The notes under the pieces are model-generated. The model was not told the origin of the DNA and did not search any database. It saw only the letters and a program-made list of their open reading frames with translations. From CAZMNY01 sp964567745 (GTDB taxonomy: Bacteria > Planctomycetota > Planctomycetia > Pirellulales > Pirellulaceae): DNA of 64,000 nt. The DNA is taken from contig CAZMNY010000032.1 of assembly GCA_964567745.1 (NCBI GenBank), positions 1-64,000 of the forward strand. Reading direction: 5' to 3'. Shown here piece after piece: positions 52,933-61,286 of the stretch. The position numbers and the translations under genes were made by a program. Within the stretch, counting starts at the first letter, position 1. Every line of letters starts with the position of its first letter.

Positions 52933-53817
52933 TTAGAGCCAGCCAGCCACCGCCATCGCTCGCTGGATCTGCTCGACATCCGACGGTGCACACTGGGCGG
53001 AGGGCGACCTGGGTTGACCGCAGCGGAAGCCGAGCAGATTCAAGGCGGTCTTTACGCCCGCGGCGCCTCGCGAAAGAATCTGCCAATCGGCTTCGACGAT
53101 CCTCGAGTGGATCTCAATGGCCGCGTTCCAGTCGCCGTCCGCAGCGTGTTGCACAACATCGAGACAATCGGCGGGAGCGACGTTGGCCAGCATCATGCAG
53201 CCGCCGTTCGCGCCAAGAGAAGCGGCTGGTAACAGCAGGCTGCCGTTGCTGGCCCAGAATCGTTTACCGGTCGGCAGCAATAGCCGCACTCGCGCTTCGA
53301 AACGCAGATTGTCGGAAGCGATATAGCCGAAGGCGTTTTCCTCGGCGCACAGATCTGCAATCATTTCAGCCGGCGCGCCAATGGATGTGGCCTGACCGAG
53401 AAAACGCCCCGGCGCCATCTGATGAATGATGATGACGGGCGCCGGCATCCGCGGAATGACTTCGCGGAAATATTTCTCAACCTGTTCGGCCGTGCGCGGG
53501 ATTCTTACGCGTAGTAAATCGGCACCCGCATCGACCATCGCTTCGGCGATTCGCAGTGTTTCAAGCGTCGACGGGCTGTCGACTCCAGCGACGATGATCT
53601 TCTCGGCACCGCGAACACGGTTCACGACGCAGACGATCTCGACTCGCTCCGATTCAGAAAGGAAGGACTCTTCTCCATTCTCCGAGTTGAGCACAAAGCC
53701 GGACAATCGCGTCGCCATCCAGAGGCCGACGTTATGTTCAATCGCGTCGAAATCGACGCGGTCCTCGCCGTTAAACGGCGTCGGACTCGGCGCCACCATG
53801 ATCGGGTCGTTCATCAT
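52933..53817 (-). CDS. DapA/dihydrodipicolinate-synthase-like protein lacking the catalytic lysine
   Basis: A 294-residue TIM-barrel protein of the DHDPS/NAL superfamily. Landmarks: VAPSPTPFNGEDRVDFDAIE, FVLNSENGEESFLSESER (the GxxGE-type loop), IVAGVDSPSTLETLRIAEAM, and GANGGCMMLANVAPADC. In the family the Schiff-base lysine lies in a GIKD/ES motif; here that strand reads AFGYIASDNLRFEAR, with Ile at the Lys position. The usual Tyr of the YNxP motif is replaced (IIIHQMAPGRFLG). It therefore cannot use the standard mechanism and may be a non-catalytic or different enzyme. The ATG at 53817 is preferred over a TTG at 53841. It is the last gene of the coupled operon, 56 bases after the SGNH gene. 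Confidence 0.8.
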   Translation of the reverse strand: MMNDPIMVAPSPTPFNGEDRVDFDAIEHNVGLWMATRLSGFVLNSENGEESFLSESERVEIVCVVNRVRGAEKIIVAGVDSPSTLETLRIAEAMVDAGADLLRVRIPRTAEQVEKYFREVIPRMPAPVIIIHQMAPGRFLGQATSIGAPAEMIADLCAEENAFGYIASDNLRFEARVRLLLPTGKRFWASNGSLLLPAASLGANGGCMMLANVAPADCLDVVQHAADGDWNAAIEIHSRIVEADWQILSRGAAGVKTALNLLGFRCGQPRSPSAQCAPSDVEQIQRAMAVAGWL

Positions 53818-53897
53818 TCGCAGCTCAGTTTCTGTCGTCAACGAAGTTGTTTCGCGCTCGCAGCTTGCTTCACCGTTTCGCCATTCTGGCGACCGGA

Positions 53898-54773
53898 CTA
53901 GTCGCGTTCGAGCGTCAACCGAGTCACCTCGGCGTATTTCGTGAGGGCGAGATAGTTGCGCAGCGCGAAGCCGTTGTACTTGAGGCTTTTGTCTGAATAG
54001 TCGTTGCGGAACTTCTTGGGGTTTGAGGGGTGGACGCCATCGCGAGCAATCAGAGTCGGCACATCGTATCCGTTGTAGGCTTTGAACTGCTCAAGCTTGC
54101 CGTCCCAGTCGTTGGGGCGTCGCTTGAGAATCTCGGCGTGGAAATCGGTGAGAGGCACTTTCAAGTCGCGAGCGATCTTTCTCACGGTCGTTGCGAACTC
54201 GGCCGATTTCTCGGCGAATCCGTGTCGCGGCGGAATGGTGCTGAGGATCACAACTGTTCCATTGTCGAGACACTGCTGGACAACCCCGCGCGTCTTGGTT
54301 TCGTATTCGGCGGTCCCGAGCTGGTTAAGGTCGTTTGAGCCGAACATGATCAACGCGACTTCTGGGTTGAGTTCCTTTAACCATCGCTCAACGTTTTGGT
54401 GGGCCCAACGAATCGTCATTCGGCTCTGGTTTCCGTAGCGAGCCCCTTTCCGGTCCCAGCAATCTTTAAGCATCCGCTTACTGACCAACTGGTACGCCGC
54501 CTCCATTTCCTTGTTCATGTTCTTGCGAGTGTATTGAAGGCTAGACCAGAAGGCTCGTGAATCGGAAATGGAGTCGCCGAACACGGCAAAGACGCCCGGC
54601 TTACCCTTGAAGCGAGAATGGACTTTCCGCATCTCGGCAATCCACGCCTTATCGTTCGCCGTTTGTTCGTTCGACGCATTCGTCGGCTCCGCGATTGCTG
54701 ACGACGACGCGAAACCGTAAGTCGCTCCCAACGTGATCACTGCAATGAGAATCTGAGTGCCTGATGTCTTCAT
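53898..54773 (-). CDS. Secreted SGNH/GDSL-type esterase
   Basis: A 291-residue exported protein. Signal peptide QILIAVITLGATYGFASSSA, then the SGNH blocks: FAVFGDSISDSRAFWSS (Ser nucleophile), LIMFGSNDLNQ (Gly-Asn) and ARDGVHPSNPKKF (Asp-His pair). It resembles carbohydrate esterases that remove acetyl or similar groups from polysaccharides. The ATG at 54773 overlaps the stop of the upstream gene (ATGA), so it is translated from the same message. AGCGAGAGAAAC precedes it. An in-frame upstream extension is rejected because it overlaps the upstream gene and lacks the signal peptide. Confidence 0.82.
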   Translation of the reverse strand: MKTSGTQILIAVITLGATYGFASSSAIAEPTNASNEQTANDKAWIAEMRKVHSRFKGKPGVFAVFGDSISDSRAFWSSLQYTRKNMNKEMEAAYQLVSKRMLKDCWDRKGARYGNQSRMTIRWAHQNVERWLKELNPEVALIMFGSNDLNQLGTAEYETKTRGVVQQCLDNGTVVILSTIPPRHGFAEKSAEFATTVRKIARDLKVPLTDFHAEILKRRPNDWDGKLEQFKAYNGYDVPTLIARDGVHPSNPKKFRNDYSDKSLKYNGFALRNYLALTKYAEVTRLTLERD

Positions 54774-56332
54774 TGTTTCTCTCGCTTTTCGGCTCGGATC
54801 GGACCAATGTATTTGGTTGCGATCACGACGTTGTCGATGAATACATGTTGGTCTTTTGGAGAAGGCTGCTTGCCGCCGTGGTAGACGTTCATCCAAACCT
54901 GTTCGATTCTTAACTTGGGCGAGTTGCGAAACCGAATGTCTGTCTTTTCAAATGCGAGCCGCCCGTCGATCCACGCTCGTATGACGCCGTCTTGTTTGGC
55001 CGGCGAGTTGAGTTTGAGATACTGCTCGACCGAATACCAGCGGTTGTTCTCTAGAAAACCGCGATAGCCTTTCTGCCAAACCCAATTGGCGCCGTACGAT
55101 CCCTCCATGTCTGCGTGGTAACAATACGTGCCGATTGGAGTCGTTCCGGCGAGTGGATTGCCGTCTGGTATCGTCAACTTGAACAGTCCCCGAGCAGACC
55201 AGCCATCGCGGCCGTTGCTCTTTCGACCTCCCCAACCGGCAATTCCGTACGTGCCGCTAATCCCCGGCAGTTTGCCGCCCTGCAACGTTTGATTCCAGTC
55301 GGACGCCAGTCGCAAATAGTAGCGAAAATAGACCTCTTCCGGTTCGGCTCCCGTCTCTTGCTTGAACTTAAAGAGGGTGTTCAACGCGCCGTTGGCGCCC
55401 TTTGCGATTCGCACTCGCAACGCTTTGCCGCGGTGCGGCGCGAACTGCCGCTCGGCATCGGCGGCAACTGTATCGATCACTCGCATTTCACCCGCTCGCG
55501 TCCACTCCTCGCTCCACTGATCCGATTCGAATTGAGTTGCAAAGATCACGTGCGCGTCGCCGCCGATGCCATCGTCGTCGGGGTATCGCGAAGCCAATCC
55601 GGAGATTGGATCTGAAGTTGGTTCGTCGTGGCCCTGCGCGCAGCGAAACAACCCAATCGTTCCTTCCCGACCGTACTGACGAAACGTGACTAGGCGAAGC
55701 GTTGCGCGCCGGATGCGAGCGTCCTTGGGAAGTCCGTCTAAATTGAACCTTAACAACGCGTTTTGCTTGCTGCTGATCTTGAGCTGATCGATATTACCCA
55801 TCGAGCGGTAGGTGGATGGTTCGAGATACGTATCAGCAGAGGGAGAAAGAGTTACCGCGCCGGTCTCCGTCTCAACGATCAACTGCGGCTGTTGGGGCTT
55901 GGCGGCATGCTCTCGACTGTGAAGCACGAAAGCGCCGTTGCCGTTAAGTTGTCGCAAAAAGAACCCTTGGTTCGCGAACTTGCCTTCGCGCCACCGTCGC
56001 ACAAGCCGCGTCGCATCCCATACGATCGGCTTGATCTTGCCGTTACTCTTTACGTGTACCGTGGCGTATGGATTCGCGCCTTGAGGCGTATCGTTGACAT
56101 CTCGCCAGTCTCCCATGAAGTTGCGCCACTTCAGCGACGCTGCGCTGTTGTAATAGTCGCGCGACGCTCCGGTGCTCCTGCCCGCCGAGCCCTCGGCCCA
56201 ATCACTACGCGCGCCCAACGCTGACGAACAACTGACGACGACGCAACAGACGGCGAGGCAAGAGACGGCGACGCGAGGAATGCAGCAAGTGATCGACCAA
56301 CGTCGCGAGAGCATGGTAGTGGCGGGATTCAT
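54770..56332 (-). CDS. DNRLRE-domain and polysaccharide-lyase-like secreted protein
   Basis: A 520-residue exported protein with a Cys/Val-rich leader (AVSCLAVCCVVVSCSSALG). The N-terminal half (about 30-240) looks like DNRLRE-type beta-sandwich modules: WDATRLVRRWREGKFANQGF and NALLRFNLDGLPKDARIRRATLRL are their signatures. The C-terminal half (about 290-515) resembles the polysaccharide lyase 14-like fold, with VYFRYYLRLASDWNQ, GKLPGISGTYGIAGWGG, GWSARGLFKLTIPDG and YHADMEGSYGANWVW. If so, it cleaves an acidic polysaccharide such as alginate or a related uronan; assignment is from pattern, not proven. The ATG at 56332 is the likely start. Its stop overlaps the SGNH start (ATGA). Confidence 0.7.
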   Translation of the reverse strand: MNPATTMLSRRWSITCCIPRVAVSCLAVCCVVVSCSSALGARSDWAEGSAGRSTGASRDYYNSAASLKWRNFMGDWRDVNDTPQGANPYATVHVKSNGKIKPIVWDATRLVRRWREGKFANQGFFLRQLNGNGAFVLHSREHAAKPQQPQLIVETETGAVTLSPSADTYLEPSTYRSMGNIDQLKISSKQNALLRFNLDGLPKDARIRRATLRLVTFRQYGREGTIGLFRCAQGHDEPTSDPISGLASRYPDDDGIGGDAHVIFATQFESDQWSEEWTRAGEMRVIDTVAADAERQFAPHRGKALRVRIAKGANGALNTLFKFKQETGAEPEEVYFRYYLRLASDWNQTLQGGKLPGISGTYGIAGWGGRKSNGRDGWSARGLFKLTIPDGNPLAGTTPIGTYCYHADMEGSYGANWVWQKGYRGFLENNRWYSVEQYLKLNSPAKQDGVIRAWIDGRLAFEKTDIRFRNSPKLRIEQVWMNVYHGGKQPSPKDQHVFIDNVVIATKYIGPIRAEKREKQ

Positions 56333-56494
56333 TGTCGATCGGCGGCGATTCTGGTGATGGCGAGTCCAGTCCTTTTGCTCAAGCACAGCTTCTCCTCATC
56401 TCGCACTGTCATCTGATGGCCCTAGACGTGGCGCTTGTTACGTTAAGCCTAGACCGACTTTCTTCAGATGTCGCTGGACGCTCCGACTTCCGTG

Positions 56495-56986
56495 TTAGTC
56501 TCGACTTTCTAATTTATCCGCGCCGACATCCGGCGGCCTCGATCGAGTTTGCTTGTTGAAATCGGTTGTCGCTGCGGCAACGATTCTCCCCGCGCCCGAG
56601 ACGCCATCCACCGCTTGTTTCAAGTGCAAATTGCCTCGGCGATCGTCAACGAATGCTTCGACTCTCTTGCGAGTTACATTGCCATCGAGTTTGATCGATC
56701 CGGTGGCAGTTTTGCTACGAATCGGCGGACCGCTAAGCAGGTTGTTCGCCACGAGAAGGCCGTCGTTATCGTGTACGAGTCGGATCAGCCGCTTCAACCT
56801 GCTGTCGGGGTCGTGAATCGTATTGTGGGCGATCACGCAGTCGCGAGTGTAGTCGGCGAGGATTCCCGACTCGGGAGCGCGGCAGACGAAGTTGTTGCGA
56901 ACGATGCATCGAGTGCAGTGGGTTTTGACGCCCTTTCCGCGATGCGAGTTGCCGAGGCAGATTCCCGTGTCACAATCGATGATCAC
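56495..56986 (-). pseudogene. Truncated parallel beta-helix (pectate-lyase-like) fragment
   Basis: A frame of 163 codons starting at a GTG overlapping the stop of the BNR gene (GTGA). It encodes the C-terminal rungs of a right-handed parallel beta-helix: CIVRNNFVCRAPESGILADY, CVIAHNTIHDPDS, LLVANNLLSG and a typical C-terminal cap ending PPDVGADKLE. Complete proteins of this type have several hundred residues more at the N-terminus, including a signal peptide, and none of that is present upstream. It is either a 5'-deleted remnant or a gene fused to the upstream cistron's stop by deletion. No catalytic residues can be confirmed. Confidence 0.65.
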
Positions 56987-58482
56987 TTCTTGAGCTTTAA
57001 CCGTTTGGGAGTCTCATGGTCGGCGGCCATCGTCACTGGCAGCAGAAATACGTTTCCGGCATGGTCGCAGAAGTAGAGTTGTGAACCGGATGGCTTTCGA
57101 GCGTGGCCGTCGCCCCAAATAGCGTAGAAGTCAGGATGGGCGTCGACCGGGCGTCGTACATACGTGTGATTTCGACCGCTGCCGACAGTCAGTTGCTTTC
57201 GCTTATTCCACGATTGGCCCTTGTCCCGACTTACCCACAAGGCGACCTCGCCGCCCGGATTGTACGGCTGCGGCCCCTTCTCCGTCGGCGCGACAACCTG
57301 CCATGAACCGTCCGGCTGGATCCAAAGCGAACCCATGTCGTAGTTGTTATCGGAATTGAACGCGGGCCGAATGTCCCATCGATCGCCGGACCATCGAGCG
57401 GTCGTCCAGGTGCGAGGATCGTTCCGCGGACCGGATTGGTAGCCGCCGCTTGTTACGTAGAGAATGATCGGGCGGTCGCCCGCGTCGTAGACTATGTCCT
57501 TCAGATAGACGTTTCGCTTTGACTGAGCATAGTCGTGAACGAGCGCGAGATTACCGGACTTGGTCAGCGGCAGTTCGACTTGCTTTCCATCGGCTGACGT
57601 CCAGGTTTTGCCAAAATCCTGAGTCTCGACGTAGTAAAGATTGGTGCGCCAATTCAGACCTTTGGCTTGAGGGTGAAAATTGAATGCGGAACCTGCACGC
57701 TTCTTCCCAACTTCGCTGATCTGATAGTGGCCTCGTTCGATTGCGGCAATCCGCTGCCATGGATTCCAAGTGACGCCGTCGCGGCTGGTCATGAACATAA
57801 GCGTGCGGTCAGCCGGATCACTGTATCGCGTGAAGAAGCAAACGAATCCTTGCCCAGGAACATGCCGAGCTTGCATGTAGGAGAAGTTGGTTAGCGGAAT
57901 ACGTTGGTCACCGTCGATCCGCATTGCCTCGACGAGGTCGAAGGCGTCGATCGAATAGGGCTCGCGACTGCGGTGAATATAGGATGGTCGGGACCGTCCG
58001 TGCGAAGTTGAGAAGATCCAGACGTGCCCGCGTTTGTCGATCGAAATCACCGGGTTGTCGTGGGCGTCGTTTGTCTTCTTGTCGAGCAGAATCGTGGGAC
58101 GAGGAACCTTGCCGGTTCTGTGGTCGTAATAGGAGACCATGTGAATGAGCCGAGTGTTGCTATCCGGCGACGCGCCGCCGTAACAAAAGAACGTCTTTTC
58201 GACCTCCGGCCGGTAGACGGCAAAAGGCCGATGCTTTGCGCAGTAAGTTCCCAGTCCGCCGCTGTACTTGTAAACGTACTCGTCGCCCGACGGTTGGTTC
58301 ATATACCAAATGCCGCGGTAGCCGGTTCCCTTGCGATTGATCGTGACAGTTGTGTCCGGTCCGATCGCCAGCGCATGTTTGGTCTCGACTGACACTGAGG
58401 ACAGCATGATGGCGAGCGAGAACACGACCAGCCATGAAGCCGCTTTGCCGCGGGCCGTCGGAGTTCGCTTTGACCGACTCAT
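56983..58482 (-). CDS. Secreted BNR-4-type propeller protein
   Basis: A 499-residue exported protein. After a signal peptide (AASWLVVFSLAIMLSSVS) it has a seven-bladed BNR-4-type propeller: NRKGTGYRGIWYMNQPSGD, YKYSGGLGTYCAKHRPFAVY, RGHVWIFSTSHGRSRPSYI, TRYSDPADRTLMFMTSRDG, NLYYVETQDFGKTWTSADG, VSRDKGQSWNKRKQL. The DAHDNPVISIDKRGH block is typical of this family, which includes ulvan-type lyases and other polysaccharide enzymes, so a lyase or a glycan-binding role is inferred. The ATG at 58482 overlaps the RidA stop (ATGA). Its stop overlaps the beta-helix fragment. Confidence 0.8.
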   Translation of the reverse strand: MSRSKRTPTARGKAASWLVVFSLAIMLSSVSVETKHALAIGPDTTVTINRKGTGYRGIWYMNQPSGDEYVYKYSGGLGTYCAKHRPFAVYRPEVEKTFFCYGGASPDSNTRLIHMVSYYDHRTGKVPRPTILLDKKTNDAHDNPVISIDKRGHVWIFSTSHGRSRPSYIHRSREPYSIDAFDLVEAMRIDGDQRIPLTNFSYMQARHVPGQGFVCFFTRYSDPADRTLMFMTSRDGVTWNPWQRIAAIERGHYQISEVGKKRAGSAFNFHPQAKGLNWRTNLYYVETQDFGKTWTSADGKQVELPLTKSGNLALVHDYAQSKRNVYLKDIVYDAGDRPIILYVTSGGYQSGPRNDPRTWTTARWSGDRWDIRPAFNSDNNYDMGSLWIQPDGSWQVVAPTEKGPQPYNPGGEVALWVSRDKGQSWNKRKQLTVGSGRNHTYVRRPVDAHPDFYAIWGDGHARKPSGSQLYFCDHAGNVFLLPVTMAADHETPKRLKLKK

Positions 58483-58943
58483 GTTGACGACACCTCGGCC
58501 CACATGCAGAGCTGGACTGCGGCGTCGAGCGGCATTTCATTGATGCCGAGAGCGAGCCGAGTGTGGTGCCCTCGTTCGCCAAAAACTTCGTTCAACAATT
58601 CCGAGGCGCCGTTGAGCACGAGCGGATGGCCTCGATAGCCCGGTGCCGCATGCACGTATCCTTCGAGCCGAACAATCCGCTCGACTCGAGAAAGTTCACC
58701 GACCGCATCCTTTAATTGTGCGATGGCGTTGATTGCACACTGTCGAGCGGCTTGGAAACCGTCTTCGTCGGTCACCTCTGAGCCTAGCTTGCCGGCGAAC
58801 GCGATTTCGCCATCACGCCACGGCAACTGTCCCGAGGTTATGACAAGCTGGCCCGTTTGAACCCATGGCAGATAGGCCGCCACTGGGGGCGGCGCCTGCG
58901 GCAATACGATGCCCAGCCGTTCGAGATTCTCTTCGGGCGTCAT
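58479..58943 (-). CDS. RidA-family protein
   Basis: A 154-residue cytoplasmic protein of the YjgF/RidA family in its longer form. Markers: NLERLGIVLPQAPPPVAAY at the N-terminus, GQLVITSGQLPWRDGEIAF (conserved Gly-Gln-Leu), AINAIAQLKDAVGELSRVER, and the C-terminal LGINEMPLDAAVQL. RidA proteins deaminate reactive imines and enamines; the longer group is often near amino acid or sugar genes. The usual catalytic Arg is not placed with certainty. It is the first gene of the coupled minus-strand operon; its stop overlaps the next start. The ATG at 58943 fits. Confidence 0.85.
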   Translation of the reverse strand: MTPEENLERLGIVLPQAPPPVAAYLPWVQTGQLVITSGQLPWRDGEIAFAGKLGSEVTDEDGFQAARQCAINAIAQLKDAVGELSRVERIVRLEGYVHAAPGYRGHPLVLNGASELLNEVFGERGHHTRLALGINEMPLDAAVQLCMWAEVSST

Positions 58944-59070
58944 CAGTCGATACTCCTCACGGCATCAATCTCTTCCTTGGCTGCTTGGCGACGCCACTAA
59001 TCAGTTAAACGTCATGCGCCGCTCAAATCCGGCGAGCGCTATCCTACCACGTTCGCGAACGTATGATCGG

Positions 59071-60060
59071 TCAGTGAGGGTGGCCACTGTCGCGATGAGC
59101 TAAACAGATCGAGAACCATTGCAGTCTTCCAAAGAGATCCAGCAAGGCAATCGATGGTAACGGCGGATTTGAGGTTGTCACAGAAAGGGCGTCCAAGTGT
59201 CGCAACTTGGCTAATGCCCGAAATCTTTTCTCATCAGGAATTGATTTGAGCGAGAGGTGCTTTAACGATTTGAGAGGTTGCAGTTGCGCGAGCCCATCGG
59301 CAGTAAACTCATCGGCATTGATTGAGATAGACGAAAGCTTGGGCAAGGACTTGAACTTGCCTAGCCAAACGCCAGTCAACGAAGTTTGCGAGATTCTCAA
59401 TCTGGTAAGGTCTTTGATGGCGGCAAGATGGTTCACTCCGGCGTTTGTGATTTGCTTTCCCCGAAGGCTGATGCTGCGGAGTTGTGAAATGTGCTTCAGT
59501 TGCGCCAGCTGAACGTCGTTGACGACGGTTATCGAAGCGACCATTCCGTTGGGCATTCGCAGAATCCTCACGCCGTCCTTTTCCAGGGCGGCGACCGCGA
59601 TATCCTCGTCGGTCATTTCGAATTTGCGAACGATTTCGGCGGCTTGGGCAGCGATCAAGGTCGATCGATCCGACGACAGTCGCTTGAGTGCCGCAACGGC
59701 GACCGCTTCCGCCTTCTTGTTTTGTAGGATCGCCGACAGCGCCTTTATGCTGCGCTTCGCCGTTTCCAAGTCTCTCGCCTTCGCGCTATCTTCGAGTGCG
59801 TCAACTGCGTCGACACGGGCGTTGACGAGCACTCGCTGCGCCTGCTCTCGCTTGTCAAAACTCTTGCTGGATAAATCGCGAATGGCGCGACGAATCGCCT
59901 GTTCGCTAACTCTTGCCGACTACGACTCATCGCGTTCACGCGAAACTCGGGCGTCGTCGTCAAGTTGGGCTGTGGCCCAGAGCAATCGAGGCGTCGCGGT
60001 GCCGACCAGCAGTAGTGTGCTCGCGACCAACAGGCGTTGAGTAAGCGGCATCATCATCAT
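59071..60060 (-). pseudogene. Leucine-rich-repeat-like secreted protein broken by an amber codon
   Basis: The minus frame starts with ATGATGATG at 60060 and a signal peptide (QRLLVASTLLLVGTA), then meets TAG at 59920-59922 after about 46 codons. The same frame then continues coding-like for 280 codons to 59071: helical VSEQAIRRAIRDLSSKSF, then LRR-type repeats (LKHISQLRSISLRGKQITNA, LTRLRISQTSLTGVW, LKSLKHLSLKS). A shorter protein from a GTG at 59832 could still be made but without export signal. The most likely reading is a former secreted LRR protein with a nonsense mutation. The C-terminus ends in FSICLAHRDSGHPH. Confidence 0.65.
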
Positions 60061-60208
60061 CTAGTCCCCCCTTGTCGTTCCAAACGCAGTGTATCAGCAA
60101 TCCCGGAATCGGCGAAATTAGTTTGGCGAGTGCGTCGCTCGTTTCCAGGTAGCTACGTTCGTCAGAATGTGGGGAAGCTGCAACCGACTTGGCGCAACAC
60201 GGAGACGT

Positions 60209-60985
60209 TCACTTTTCGAATCGCAAGTGTTTCACCGACTCGCCCGAATTCGCGAGCTCCATCATCGCGTCGATGCCGATGTCGACGTGCTCGTATACAA
60301 AGGAGGCGGTGATCTTGTTGTCGCTCTTCTCGGTCTTCACGCCCTCGGGGACCATCGGGCTGTCGGAAACCAAGAGCAACGCGCCGTGGGGGATTTCGTT
60401 GGCGAATCCGACAAGGAACACCGTGGCTGTCTCCATGTCGATACCGGCCGCTCTGATCCGTCGCAGGTAATCCTTGAACTCCTCGTCATGCTCCCAGACT
60501 CGTCGGTTCGTCGTGTAGATCGTCCCCGTCCAGTAATCGAGCTCGCGTTTCTTGATGATGTGCGAAACAGCCATCTGTAAGCGAAAGGAGGGCAGGGCGG
60601 GGATCTCGGGAGGGAGGTAATCGTTGCTCGTTCCTTCGCCGCGAATCGCTGCGATCGGCAGGATCAGGTCGCCTGGCTGGATCTTCTTCTTGAGGCCGCC
60701 GCATTTGCCGAGGAACAACACGGCCTTGGGCGATACAGCGGAGAGCAAATCCATCGCTGTGGCTGCCATGGCGCTTCCCATTCCGAAATTCATGATCGTG
60801 ATCTCGCCAGCCGTCGCCGTCTGCATCGGCCTGTCGACGCCCTTGACTTCGACGCCGAACTTCTCGGCAAACAACTCGACGTAATTCATGAAGTTCGTCA
60901 GGAGGACGTAGTTGCCAAAATCGGACGGCGATAGTCCCGTGTAACGCGGCAACCAGTTGCCAACGATCTCACTCTTTGTCTTCAT
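60209..60985 (-). CDS. amn: AMP nucleosidase (short form)
   Basis: A 258-residue protein of the PNP/UDP phosphorylase fold. Markers: LLTNFMNYVELFAEKFG, MNFGMGSAMAATAMDLLS, KAVLFLGKCGGLKKKIQPGDL (phosphate/nucleobase loop), AAGIDMETATVFLVGFAN (ribose-binding Met-Glu) and LLLVSDSPMVPEGVKTEKSD. It matches the short AMP nucleosidases known from Bacteroidetes, which split AMP to adenine and ribose 5-phosphate. Cytoplasmic. The ATG at 60985 is chosen over the TTG one codon upstream. It stands alone, between the LRR pseudogene and RecQ. Confidence 0.88.
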   Translation of the reverse strand: MKTKSEIVGNWLPRYTGLSPSDFGNYVLLTNFMNYVELFAEKFGVEVKGVDRPMQTATAGEITIMNFGMGSAMAATAMDLLSAVSPKAVLFLGKCGGLKKKIQPGDLILPIAAIRGEGTSNDYLPPEIPALPSFRLQMAVSHIIKKRELDYWTGTIYTTNRRVWEHDEEFKDYLRRIRAAGIDMETATVFLVGFANEIPHGALLLVSDSPMVPEGVKTEKSDNKITASFVYEHVDIGIDAMMELANSGESVKHLRFEK

Positions 60986-61286
60986 CAAGGCACTGTTCCT
61001 CTGGGAAGATAATCAAATCCAACCGAGTGGAGCATAGCCTGCGAACGCCACTTCGCCCAACCGCAATCGCGAGCTCCGTTCGACGATGGCGTTCTGCGAG
61101 CGATCGTTTTCTTGCACTTTTTTCTGCCGACCTCGTTTGGGCCTGACGAACTGGTGACTCGCCCCTTTGCTATGCTGTCTCGCTAACGCCGAGGCCTGTC
61201 TTGAATTCGAGTTAGGTCGCAGCAACTATTTGTCATTCAGGAATAGCGGCATCGACGCCATACCGTCGAAAGGTCTTGGCAAGTCG

